A stretch of DNA of 64,000 bases from Hippopus hippopus (Eukaryota > Mollusca > Bivalvia > Cardiida > Cardiidae): assembly GCA_946811185.2 (NCBI GenBank), contig OX328102.1:13207194-13271193 (forward strand), given 5' to 3'. Under the pieces are notes generated by a model that saw only the letters and a program-made list of their open reading frames with translations, made no database searches and was not told where the DNA came from. Shown here in pieces: positions 20,851 to 30,579 of the stretch (positions within the stretch are counted from its first letter, which is position 1; each line of letters opens with the position of its first letter). Made by a program: the position numbers and the translations under genes.

Positions 20851-21484
20851 TGGTGGCATTTTCTGCCGCGAGATACGAGATAGCTATTACGATAATTTAA
20901 GAGAACTATTGTGATAAAACAAAAAAATTCACGATAAAAATATCGCGATAATTCTAACTCTTATCATGATTTTTTTTGCTTCCGTGCCCACAACTGACAT
21001 TCACGATATCTATAATTAGATATGGTTTCGGAACATCTTCGTTTACAACCTTATGCATTTCCTTTTCCCTGAATGGTTTTAAAGTTGTTCGTAGGAGGTA
21101 TTTCGAGTCGTCTTTATGATTTTACAGACTTCTGTTTATTTCGAGTCTTGTCAAAATTTACCAATTAAGCTACAATTGTTAATGATTTGAATTTTTACTT
21201 ACCAATCTTGTGAAGTCAAAAACTAGCGAGTTCATCCAAATGATAAATTTTCTATTTATAGATATCGAGAAGCAGATAGAACTATCACGATAATTTTATC
21301 TCGAATGTCAGCTTCGTGCACGATTGAGAAATTTTGCGTTAAAATATTAAGTTTATCGTGATATTTTTTTCATGAAAGTTTTCACTATCTCGATAAAGTT
21401 TCCAGGAAACTTTAATTTATCGCGATAGTTTTCTAAAATTATCATGATAGCTATCTCGTATCTCGTGGCAGAAATATGCCACCA
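20851..21484. mobile_element. long-TIR element 'TGGTGGCATATTTCTGCC', full copy
   Basis: Left TGGTGGCATTTTCTGCCGCG, AGATACGAGATAGCTATTAC; right the inverse, ending GGCAGAAATATGCCACCA. The ends pair for about 45 bp. Many TATCGCGATA-type palindromes lie inside. TA on both sides, inserted in a satellite monomer. Relatives: 5,715-6,286 and 58,062-60,777. Confidence 0.8.
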
Positions 21485-22019
21485 TACAAGACAATAGGGA
21501 TATTGATGTACGATAAGACTGCAATGTTCCGGTAAATCACCGACAAGACAATAGGGATATTCATGTACGATAAGACTGCAATGTTCCTGTAAATCACCGA
21601 CAAGACAATAGGGATACTGATGCACAGTGAGATTGCAATATTCCTGTAAATCACCGACAAGACAATAAGGATATTGAATTGCAGAAAGATCTCGCCATTC
21701 CTGTATGTCACCACAAGACAGTTGGGATATTGAAGCACTGAGGCTGTGTTATCCCTGTATAAAATGTTCCATACGCTGACAGCTGCGATATTGAGCTTGT
21801 ATATCAAGTTCAGGTGAATACAGTGAGACCTTGCGACCCTTGTTGAAAGAACTCCATACGTTACCGACAAGGCAGAAGGTGCACTGAAGGATATTTAGAT
21901 CGCTATCCCTATAATCGAGTTCCATACACTACAGATAAGACAGATTATTCAATAAAATAAGATCTAAACGTTCCTTTATATCATGGTGTACGATAAGATA
22001 ATACATTGAAGTATATTAA

Positions 22020-22175
22020 CCCTTAGGCGGCTAAGCACGACTCACCGACCTTTTGCGGACAGTGTAGATCAAGATCAGACTGCACAGAATGTGCAGTCTG
22101 ATCTTTGATCTACACTGTCCGATGATGACATATTGTTCCCCCAAAAATAACTTTAAAATAGCAAAATTTGGGTTT
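22020..22175 (+). mobile_element. palindromic MITE ('GACAGTGTAGATC' family), good copy
   Basis: CGGCTAAGCACGACTCACCG, CTTTTGCGGACAGTGTAGAT, CAAGATCAGACTGCACAGAA / TGTGCAGTCTGATCTTTGAT, CTACACTGTCCGATG, then the tail TTCCCCCAAAAATAACTTTA. Confidence 0.75.
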
Positions 22176-22470
22176 TAAAGAGACATCTTTACAGCCAGAG
22201 AGTAAACAAACGCTGTTAAAACTTGACGGTGTTATAATCTGGTCAGCTGTGTAAACGTTGATAAAAAAATCAATATAAGGTGTATGGGGTAAAGAAACTG
22301 TAGAGATTTGTCTTCGATTTAAACCGGAAACTGTGGTTGTTATGACTATGGCTAGCCGCAGTTGAATGAAATGCATTTTCTATCGGCCGTAATCTGTGCA
22401 ACCTTGCAACCATCAGGGGCAATATTTGGCATGAAGATACAAGAGTGATTATAGTTTCATAAAATAAAGA
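22176..22470 (-). repeat. dispersed 0.3-kb repeat with shared open frame (copy 1)
   Basis: Inverted counterpart of 29,165-29,470, roughly 85% identical by eye. A minus-strand frame contains LHRLRPIENAFHSTAASH and HNNHSFRFKSKTN, almost unchanged in copy 2. It directly abuts the palindromic MITE. Function unknown. Confidence 0.55.
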
Positions 22471-22904
22471 AAAAGAGACCTCGCTGTTCCTGTGTGTCAA
22501 GTTCTGTACACTACCGACAATATCACTGGGATATTAAAGCACATAGATAATTATGGTCGTTCCTGTATATCAATTTCATAAGCTACTGACAAGTCAGTTG
22601 GGATGTTGAAGTTCAGTCATATCTCACCAGCTCTGTGTAATTTCGACAAGAAAATAGAGACAATGCAGTACGCTCGTACAGTGAGATTTTGCCATCTCTG
22701 TACATCAAGAACAACGAACGGCGGTCAAGAACAACGAATGGCCGACAAAAAAAACAGGCACATTTGAAGTACAGTGAGATCCCCTTGTATCCGTATATTA
22801 GAGTTCCATACGCTAGGTACGACTGTCAAAGAAGCAAAGTACGATATCTGCAAGAATTTGAACACTGCCCCAACTCTAGCTAAGAATTTTAAAAATTCGT
22901 ATAA

Positions 22905-23036
22905 TTTCTTCCTTCCTTTCTTTCCTTCTTTCTTTCCTTCTTTCTTTCTTTCTTTCTTTCTTTCTTCACCCCCCGTCTCCCTCCCTTCCATTACCTTCCC
23001 TTCCCTTCCCCTCTTTCTTTTTTTTTTTTCTTTCAT
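22905..23036. repeat. TTTC/TTCC microsatellite
   Basis: Long compound (CTTT)n/(CCTT)n pyrimidine tract. Confidence 0.85.
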
Positions 23037-23450
23037 TCATTCTTGCTTTGTGTTTAGGAAAAAGAGACAGATTATTTTATGACCTGTATACAGTAATAGT
23101 TCGAAATAACGAGGGTCTCTGTGATGTTCATATCAAAATGAAGGCCCTATTTGTAAAATGTAGATCACAAAGTGTGTTCATATTATATTTAGTCATAGTT
23201 ACATTCAAAATGTTACGGAGTAATTTGTAAAAGATGTCTATCTTGGTCAAACCGCATTGGCTTACATAATCCACCAATCGGTATAGAGAGAGTATTTATA
23301 TTCATTGTTTGGATTTTACCAATACTTTTGTATGTCATTATTTCGAATCAACGTACTCCATAAACACGAAATTATTTTAAGTATAAAACTCTGGGACGCA
23401 AGAAAAAAAGTAATTGTAGAAAAAAATAAAACATGGAAATTTTTAAACCA

Positions 23451-24478
23451 TTAAAGGGAGCACTCAGATATTTATAATCTCATATAACTTCAAAAATGTT
23501 TTACCGCTGAATTAAGGTGAGCGATTGCAGGCAAGTTATCAGTAAAGAAGAAAGACAAAATTTAAAAACAAAAAATATTTTTCAGTGGTGTTTCCTCAAT
23601 GGGCTACGTAGCATTTTAAGGTATTTTAAGATTTCGCGCCAGAGTTTCGCAAAGACTTGTAGGAATGTCTCATGATCATGGCACACGTGAATTACGAGAA
23701 ATCGTATTCAAATCAGTATGATGACATCATACATGATGTAATAGAAATGGACTGAGTTACCTATGGCAAAACGATAATATCTCATTATTTGAATGCCCGA
23801 AATTGCAGCTTTTCCCTGAATGTAACCGTCCACCCAGTTTCTATATGATTGCAATCAGTGAAGAGATAAATGAAGAAATTTACACTTTTGAAATTGGCTA
23901 ATAAAGTACTTTTAGATGGAACTGAAGCCTTACAATGTCAGCCCTTCACCAGACAATTCCGTATCTAAACGAACTTGAAGAGGGGCTTTTGAAAACATTA
24001 GTTAACTGGTTCCAACATCATTTTAACATCATTTAAATTGGTTGTAAAATACCGATAAATACAACTAGATACATTGTTTTAGGAAATGTACGGTGACATT
24101 CAATAAAAGGGTACAATTTTCGGCGTTTAAATAACAGAAAGGTCGTTTTGCGATCTGTTACTCCGACTATTTTTATTACATTATATATGACGTCATCTTA
24201 CTGATTTGAATACGAATCCTTTTAATTGAAGCGTGTTATTGGTCACGAGGCATTCCCACAAGTCTTTGTGAATTTCCGGTGCGAAATCTAAAAAAAAAAA
24301 AAAAAAATCCTTAGAGGATACGTAGCCTATTTAGGAAATACAATCGAAAAATATATTTTTCCCTTTATCTTTCTTCTTTACTTATAATTTGCCAGCTATC
24401 GGCTTACTTAATTCAGCGATAGACCATTTCTAAGTTCGGTGAGATGTTAAAAAAAAGAATCTGAATAGCTCCCTTTAA
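23451..24478. mobile_element. long-TIR foldback element with TTAA ends
   Basis: TTAAAGGGAGCACTCAG at the left and the inverse CTATTCAGATTC... side (GAATAGCTCCCTTTAA) at the right. The arms match imperfectly for about 330 bp: GCTGAATTAAG, CAAAGACTTGTAGGAATG, GTATTCAAATCAGTATGATG and GACATCATACATGATGTAAT all reappear inverted at 24,120-24,480. TTAA at both edges fits a piggyBac- or Kolobok-type target duplication. A fragment of the 'TTTACCA' MITE sits in the spacer (about 23,941-24,012). No transposase. Confidence 0.7.
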
Positions 24479-24489
24479 GACTATAATTT

Positions 24490-24753
24490 CGGCCTGCGAC
24501 CCGCGAAAAGGGGCATTCGGATATTTGCGTAAAGTGTCATTCCGGATCAGCCTGCGTAGTCTGCGCAGGCTAATCCGAGACGACACTTTCCGTTCTTATG
24601 CAATTTTCTCTTTCGCCGTAGTCTACTGTAGTGCAAAATCGGTTGTAGTCGTAAAATGTCGTCTCGGATCAGTCTTCGCGGACTGTGCAAGCTGATCCGC
24701 GACGACACTTTTCGCAAATGTCCGAATGCTCCTTTTCGAGTGTTGTAGGTCAT
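24490..24753. mobile_element. MITE family 'CGCGAAAAGGGGCATTCGG', full copy
   Basis: GGCCTGCGACCCGCGAAAAG at the left and its inverse at the right (CTCCTTTTCGAGTGTTGTAG), with both CCTGCG(Y)AG palindromic modules kept (24,545-24,590; 24,658-24,705). Confidence 0.75.
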
Positions 24754-24892
24754 ATGGTGTGGCTGCGAAGTGATCTTGTCTCCATTTACATATACGTGTC
24801 TCTTTGGGAAAAAATAATGTCGTTCGGTTAGAAATCTTTTTTAAGGTTCTACTTTTTTTTTACAGTTGCTCCTTTGCATATAGCACTTCTTT

Positions 24893-25045
24893 ACCCTTTA
24901 CCAGACAATCCCATCATTTAACCACCCCGATCAAAATAGCGTTTGAAATCATTGTGAGTAGATCTAGCTTTTGAAATCATTGAGGAAAAAACAGAAAATA
25001 CTGGTTACCAGCATTTTTCCTTTTCCAACAGTTCTCTCTACCCGT
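24893..25045 (+). mobile_element. MITE family 'TTTACCA', truncated copy
   Basis: CCTTTACCAGACAATCCCAT; then GAAATCATTGTGAGTAGATC and a second GAAATCATTGAGG (a small local duplication); then AATACTGGTTACCAGCATTT and TTTCCAACAGTTCTCTC. Confidence 0.55.
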
Positions 25046-25387
25046 GTTTTCTTTCACTTCAAAGAGCTTCTGCGTTCTTGTACTCGATTACTTCGTAAGT
25101 TATATTGTCATTTTTCAAAAAATTATATCATCTCCTTGATGCACGATGACCGGTAAATTACACATGGTTATGGATCCGTAAAATACGTTTCGTCCAACCA
25201 CCGACTGAATCATGTATATGTTCGCTAAATAATGCAATCTGTCGATTGGTCATAAAACATAATGCATTCATTCAAAGCTACATATATATATCGCTATACT
25301 TACGAATTGTAAGATCTTAGATAGCAATCTGTTTGTCAACCTGAGACAAAAATCTATGTTGGAAGTTTACAACTGTTCGTAACCCTT

Positions 25388-25490
25388 TCAGCACCATAGC
25401 TGGAAACATGGGATTTTGCAAACAACATAGATCAAGACCAGACTGTACAGATCATGCAGCCTGCTCTCAGATATATACTGTAGACTTGTT
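25388..25490 (+). mobile_element. palindromic MITE ('GACAGTGTAGATC' family), diverged
   Basis: TTTCAGCACCATAGCTGG, AGATCAAGACCAGACTGTAC, then ATCATGCAGCCTGCTCTCAG. Confidence 0.45.
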
Positions 25491-25508
25491 TAGTCAAGCC
25501 TATTTAAC

Positions 25509-25700
25509 TGGCTTGCAACACGCGAAAAGGGGCATTCGGACATTTGCATAAAGTGTCGTTTCGGATAAGCCTGCGCAGTCCGCGCAGGCTAATCCGAGAC
25601 GGCACTTTAGGTCTACATTAGATTTTGTTCTTTAATAGACTTGCGCAAAAGAGAACATTTCATGAAAACGGAAAGTGTCGTTTCGGATTAGCCTGCGCAG
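25509..25700 (+). mobile_element. MITE family 'CGCGAAAAGGGGCATTCGG', broken at a palindrome axis
   Basis: Normal left TIR and first palindromic module. The second module stops at GGATTAGCCTGCGCAG, and the right end is absent. Foreign DNA (AGTTAATTAACAAAAATAAT) follows at once. Confidence 0.7.
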
Positions 25701-25721
25701 AGTTAATTAACAAAAATAATG

Positions 25722-25982
25722 AGCCACGCTCTGGCAAAAGGGGGCCTAATGCATGTCCGTGATGAGTGATACCAAGCAAGTCATTACTGTATTATGGATC
25801 CACGAAACCCGTTTTGTGTAACAGCCGACGGATTTATTAGGTACACTGGTCCTTTGAGCTGCAGAAAATTCACCAGTAAGCAAAAAGTTTCGGTCCAGGT
25901 CAGTCTGCGCGAACTGCGCAGGCTGACCTGGGTCGATACTTTTTGCATATGCATTAAGCCCCCTTTTCACAGAGCATGGCCC
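25722..25982. mobile_element. MITE family 'AAAAGGGGGC', full copy
   Basis: AGCCACGCTCTGGCAAAAGG / inverse CCCTTTTCACAGAGCATGG, with GCCTAATGCAT / ATGCATTAAGC inside. The central palindrome is GGTCAGTCTGCGCGAACTGC, then GCAGGCTGACC. About 260 bp, non-coding. Half copies are at 7,680-7,850 and 9,143-9,323. Confidence 0.7.
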
Positions 25983-26173
25983 CATTACAATAACAAAACA
26001 TGTTGATATACTGTCTAACGATAGCGACTTTTTTTTATCACCTCAAATGGGGTTGCCCGCTGAGAATAATTTTGTCATAATGCAATATGTTTTTGTGATA
26101 CATGTACAAAGCTACTAAAATTGGAAATACTTACCAGCTACTTCAAATGTGCCATAAGTAATTGGGTTTTTCC

Positions 26174-26303
26174 CGAGAAGGATAGAAAACATTGTGGGAA
26201 AAGGAAAAAATGCTTGTTTCCAGCATTTTCTCATTTCCCCACAATCTTTCAAAGACTTTCTTTCCAAAGGTTTGTCAGAACTTGGTTTGGTAAAGGATTG
26301 ATA
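26174..26303 (+). mobile_element. MITE family 'TTTACCA', short copy
   Basis: GAAAACATTGTGGGAAAAGG, palindrome AATGCTTGTTTCCAGCATTT, CTCATTTCCCCACAATC, ending TTGGTTTGGTAAAGGATTGA. Confidence 0.6.
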
Positions 26304-26309
26304 AATATA

Positions 26310-27230
26310 GTTCGCATCCTTACATCCATAAAGGACAAAGCAAGACTTGGGGCGCTTGAATAATATAATAGTATTGGAGAGTATAAATCAAGATCAAACT
26401 ACATAAAAAAACGTGCAATTTTATCTTGGATCTCAACTGTCCGCTCCGTTGTGGTTTTCTTTCAAAATTGTATGGATATCTTGAAAAACATAATACCTTT
26501 CATATTTTATTTTAATTTTTATGATTGGAAACGCCCGTGTTCTTTTTCAGGCAAAGGATAACGCATATTATGTATACTGAACCCTATCGTATATCGTTTA
26601 AAGGCGTTTCAGCGAGTTATTTCTAGAGCAGAGAATTTTGTGAAATTTGACACAGAAACACTTCAAAGTATGCTCTCTCAATATGCGAAGAGATAATCAG
26701 ACGTTGCCTGATGAACCAAAAAGTTCTGAGCCTACGAAGAACATAACCCTTTTTTCAAATTACACAAAAACCCAATTATTGCAGCATACATCAGAATTTG
26801 TGATTAAAATCTGTAATTTCAGTCAAATCATGTTCTCTGTGTTTTAAATTCATAGTGAAACAATGGATCCTCTGACTTTGATGAAAAATTAACAGATATT
26901 TCAAATTAATGATAGCTATCTATGTTTCAATAAAACCCTTAGCCCACAAAATTGCTTATTTTATCACAGAAAATCAGGACATTATTTGACCCTCAAAAAA
27001 ATCTAGCACAAAAATTTTTCTCATATTTCTCAGAAATATACATGATTATATCCTTTATCAAAAAATGCAAAAAAAAGATAGGTTGCCAGGCAACTTTTCC
27101 CAATATTCGAACTCAATTACCTCCCTTGGAACAAAGAAAGTAACACAAAACACCCAAAATTTCAAATTACTTAGTAAGATGTATTATTTCTAGCACTAAA
27201 TCATGTTTTTTTCACAATAAAGATTGTACT
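26310..27230. other. no recognisable gene
   Basis: AT-rich, short frames only; a faint arm of the palindromic MITE at about 26,380-26,445 (AAATCAAGATCAAACTACAT, TTTTATCTTGGATCTCAAC). Nothing else seen. Confidence 0.35.
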
Positions 27231-27233
27231 CTG

Positions 27234-27455
27234 TCAACCTTTTCCTTGATATAGTCTCGATTTAACATTGGTATGGGACGGCTTTGGAAAACATTTTGGC
27301 AAAAGGGGTAATTGTTCATTACAAGCAACTGTTCCTTTCCCTGCAACCTTTTCTGCACAAACGGTTCTTTTAGTCTCATTTAAACCTTGTTTAATTTGTC
27401 ATCTGCAGCTTCTTTCAATTTTGAAGTGTCAATTTAATTCATTTAGGAAAGGGTT
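27234..27455 (+). mobile_element. MITE family 'TTTACCA', diverged copy
   Basis: GTCAACCTTTTCCTTGATAT ... GGAAAACATTTTGGCAAAAG, centre TTCATTACAAGCAACTG, TTTAATTTGTCATCTGCAGC, ending AGGAAAGGGTTAAT. Confidence 0.55.
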
Positions 27456-27564
27456 AATACCAATACATGTTGTATATTTAAATAGATGGGAGAATGGAAG
27501 AACAATACAAGTAGAACTGTCAAGGAATTACTCAAAGGCATAGATTACTTACGAACCTTATAGC

Positions 27565-27735
27565 AAAATGAATCAAACGATCCTGAGTCCTATCAATACC
27601 CAGGAAAGAGGGTTAGAAAACGTTGAAAAGGAGAAAATACTTGTAATTTTCTCTTTTTACCACACTAAATTTACTATCCGGATAAGTAATGTCCGACAAA
27701 TGTACATGTTCCGTTTTCGCTGTTTAGGAATGATT
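27565..27735 (+). mobile_element. MITE family 'TTTACCA', degraded copy
   Basis: GAGGGTTAGAAAACGTTGAA, AAGGAGAAAATACTTGTAA / TTTTCTCTTTTTACCACAC; ends worn. Confidence 0.4.
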
Positions 27736-28040
27736 TACATCTTCATAAACTGATCTTTGAAAAAAAAAAATGTATCTACCACTACTTTCTCCACGTCTTG
27801 CAGCAAAAATCAGTAGTCCAATAATACTACTACAATCAGACAAAGTTACGCGCTAGAAAACAGAGAAGCGAAGAGACATGCGCAAAAATGTTGCGCACTG
27901 ACAACCCGACGAAAAGTCGTTAAGTGTTTATTCCTACCTTTGAAATTTTACAATGGCAGTACGTAAGTTGTATTGTCATAAGGTTGGATTTAAGTGTCAA
28001 ATTGCAGGTTGGTAAAATTTTGAAAGGGGCGGTAGAGTAA

Positions 28041-28062
28041 AAGAGAGAGAGAGAGAGAGAGG
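28041..28062. repeat. GA microsatellite
   Basis: (GA)n of about 22 bp. Confidence 0.8.
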
Positions 28063-28074
28063 TGTACAATATCA

Positions 28075-28250
28075 GGTAAGTATTTACCTACCATTCTTAA
28101 TTTCATTTTAAGTGTAATGACAGATTTATAAAGTAACACATATTCTTATTAGCTAAACTATTTGCATTACGTTCAAACTTAGAAAAGTCTCGAGAAAAGG
28201 TCTATGAATGTTAGTACAGACCCAGATCAGATTTATGGCGCAGCTTCTTT
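28075..28250. mobile_element. MITE with 'TATTCACCRACCATTCTT' ends, diverged copy
   Basis: AAGTATTTACCTACCATTCT, AAAGTAACACATATTCTTAT, TTAGAAAAGTCTCGAGAA follow the same order as 17,628-17,812. Confidence 0.45.
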
Positions 28251-28379
28251 TGAGCTACTTTGTTTGATTTCCTGTATCGAGGGCTTCATGAAGCTTGGTC
28301 TTTCTTAACCCTTATCCTTCTAAAACAGTGAAATGAAAACGTTTAAGCAGATAGTAAAAACCCAAATTTTGCTATTTCA

Positions 28380-28520
28380 AAAGTAATATTTTGGGGGAAA
28401 ATATGTCCTTATCGGACAGTGTAGATCAAAGATCAGACTGCACCTTCTGTGCAGTCTGATCTTGATCTACACTATCCGCAAAAGGTCAGTGAGTCGCGAT
28501 TAGCAGCCTAAGGGTTAAAT
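28380..28520 (-). mobile_element. palindromic MITE ('GACAGTGTAGATC' family), best copy
   Basis: TTATCGGACAGTGTAGATCA, AAGATCAGACTGCACCTTCT / GTGCAGTCTGATCTTGATCT, ACACTATCCGCAAAAGGTCA, GTGAGTCGCGATTAGCAGCC, TAAGGGTTAA. The arms pair for over 40 bases around a 4-6 base loop. Confidence 0.8.
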
Positions 28521-28617
28521 ATCGTGGTTAAACATGAACAGTGGTTTACATAGTACGTTTTTTTTTTCCTTTTTTTTTAAAACATGGACAATGGTTTTGG
28601 TAGGTAAGGGGTATGCT

Positions 28618-28812
28618 AAACCACTTACCTAACAATCTAGAGTTTAAACAACCTTGAAGGAAAAGCTTTTGAAGACATTGCAGGAAAAGGAGAAAATTAT
28701 GTACATGTAAAAGATTTCTGTTTGTCCTACAATATTTCTGCTCTTTCTCAGACATATCCAATCGTTTGAACAACAATTGTCATTTGCAAATGCTCACAAA
28801 TGAAAAGTATTT
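28618..28812 (+). mobile_element. MITE family 'TTTACCA', copy
   Basis: CCACTTACCTAACAATCTAG, AAGGAAAAGCTTTTGAAGAC, ATTGCAGGAAAAGGAG, a degraded centre, TTGTCATTTGCAAATGC. Confidence 0.5.
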
Positions 28813-28889
28813 AAAGGATGTCGTGTTAATTGGTTTTCTATCACCAATACTGACACAGCTTTCTTTCCAAGCCACTGACTACCTTTCTC

Positions 28890-28990
28890 ACATGCATCAG
28901 AGGTGAGAGGCAAAAAATCGCCAGAAAGAATGTTTGCCTCAACCGGGTTTAGAACCCACAACATCAGGTTACGAGTCAAATAAACATAGA
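28890..28990 (-). repeat. SINE-like fragment with B box
   Basis: The minus strand reads GTGGGTTCTAAACCCGG, an RNA polymerase III B-box-like word, with ACTCGTAACCTGATGTTG upstream. CATCAGAGGTGAGAGGC lies on the other side. Resembles V-SINE-type molluscan repeats. Confidence 0.4.
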
Positions 28991-29164
28991 CAGCGGTATA
29001 TAAAGTATATGTATGTATTTGGAGGCCATAATCAAATACAGACATCGGTATTTCAGAATACATTTATGTAATTCGAGACTACGAGTAAGCTAAGCCTGTG
29101 GTATATAGAGTATATCTATAGTATGTATCTAAAGGTGCATCTTTACTCGTTTTCATCCAGTTTT

Positions 29165-29470
29165 GTAACCAATTTCATCTTTATTTTATGAAATTATAAT
29201 CATTCTTGTACCTTCGTGCCAAATGTTGCCCCTGACGGTTGCAAGGTTGCACAGATTACGACGGATAGAAAATGCATTTCATTCTATTGCGGCTAGCCAT
29301 ATACACAACAACCACAGTTTCCGGTTTAAATCGAAGACAAATCCCTGGCCTCTCTTTAACACATACACCTTATATCGATTTTTTATCTACGTTTACACGG
29401 CTATCTAGATTCTACACACTGTAAAGTTATAACAGCGTTTGTTTACTCTCTGGCTGTAAGTCTGAATATT
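29165..29470 (+). repeat. dispersed 0.3-kb repeat with shared open frame (copy 2)
   Basis: Inverted relative to 22,176-22,470. The plus frame contains LHRLRRIENAFHSIAASH and HNNHSFRFKSKTN. It is followed, at 29,535-29,650, by another palindromic-type MITE, as in copy 1. Confidence 0.55.
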
Positions 29471-29534
29471 TATGTCATCGGGTATAATCGGACGGTACGG
29501 AAATTGTGTTTACGGTAAATGTCAGGTTTGACCC

Positions 29535-29650
29535 TTACAGTGCCGTAATCAAGATATTAGAGCTTTGGCGGATGACATAGATCAAGATCAGACTGCACAG
29601 AAAGTGCATCTTAGATCTATGTCACCCGCCACGTACTTCCAATTTAAATC
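29535..29650 (+). mobile_element. palindromic MITE, variant ('GATGACATAGATC')
   Basis: GGCGGATGACATAGATCAAG, ATCAGACTGCACAGAAAGTG, CATCTTAGATCTATGTCACC, CGCC. Same centre as the GACAGTGTAGATC family but different outer arms. Confidence 0.55.
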
Positions 29651-29939
29651 AACCAAATCGTGTTTATTTCAGGTATTTTAAGTATTTTTTAAAGACACGA
29701 CAAATCTATTAGCCGCATAAGAGTTAAAAATCGTGCACATAGTTCCGCATGCAGACGACATTACCCGGAGCTAAGTTTGGACAATAATTCAAGCATGAAA
29801 TTTATGGTAATAGAGGTCATTTATTTCATGTCAATTTGTTCGAGTAATACACAACACTTGATCAGTTCAAAACATTCAAATAGGGAATACAAGGGACGTA
29901 GCAGTTACTTATTGGTGAAATTAAATTATAACTTGCAGA

Positions 29940-30012
29940 TAGCGCTGTGGTGCAGTGGTCACAGCGACTCTGTTACCACCCGTGCGGATCGAGTTCGAGT
30001 CACACAGGAAAT
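29940..30012 (+). repeat. tRNA-like sequence / SINE head
   Basis: GCTGTGGTGCAGTGGTCACA has an A-box-like TGGTGCAGTGG; 41 bases later comes a B-box-like GAGTTCGAGTC. A seven-base acceptor stem does not form, so this is not a functional tRNA gene. Probably a tRNA-derived SINE promoter. Confidence 0.4.
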
Positions 30013-30579
30013 TTTTAAGGTAAGTCGATGGTTACATTATTTGCTTATGTCCTTGTAATTAGTAGTCGTATACATATTTAATTGACATCACAAGAGATTG
30101 CACATTGATCCTTGTGAAATTTGGAAAAAATGAACCAAGACACTTCTTGTAAAGGAATTGATGCTAGAAATAACATTGTTAAACAGCCAAAACGCCAAAA
30201 GCGTTAAAAAACCCAAAAAATGTAAGTCCAAACTTGATTAAGAATTTGCTGACCCACCAAGCGCGTTCACTATAATTTTGGAGTGATCATTTAGACAACC
30301 TCTATTTAAGAAATAACTTTGGATCTTAAAATCTTGTCATTTATTTGCGTTTGAGTTAATCAAAGTCTAAGAAGTTCCAAATTTTGATGAGAAAAACGTG
30401 TCCAAAACTTGTACTACAACATAGAATGTCACATTCTGTCTTTTTAACTGTTACCAGGTGTCTGATCATTAAAAATTCCAATGTCAGATATGTTGAACTT
30501 TTCAAAAATATGTTGCTGTCACCAGTTTTACTGATTCGTTGTATTTTCATATCCTCTTAATTGATGTCCGACTTTTAGC

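Larger units (their letters stand above)
19139..22830. repeat. diverged tandem satellite, 57-bp units at its most regular
   Basis: Monomers contain CAAGACAATAGGGATATTGA, then AGTACAGTGAGATCGC, then ATTCCTGTATATCA, some followed by AAGTTCCATACGCTACC. Between 21,487 and 21,714 unit starts are spaced 57, 57, 57 and 56 bp and are well conserved. Older monomers at 19,139-19,256, 20,380-20,850, 21,714-22,000 and 22,480-22,830 are more diverged and up to about 70 bp. Three insertions (19,257-20,376; 20,851-21,484; about 22,020-22,470) split the array. Confidence 0.75.

Noticed and set aside
21487..21770. CRISPR-like array
   Set aside because: Whole units repeat without unique spacers, in eukaryotic DNA: a satellite.
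21353..21870. Repetitive frames of 90 and 139 codons
   Set aside because: Produced by the 57-bp satellite, whose period is a multiple of three; not a protein gene.
22725..23082. Lysine/glutamate-rich or Phe/Ser-rich frames
   Set aside because: Translation of the TTTC/TTCC microsatellite.
29940..30012. tRNA gene
   Set aside because: A- and B-box-like words are present but no acceptor stem pairs and the arms do not fold; kept only as SINE-like. The same applies to 37,848-37,920 and 49,468-49,515.
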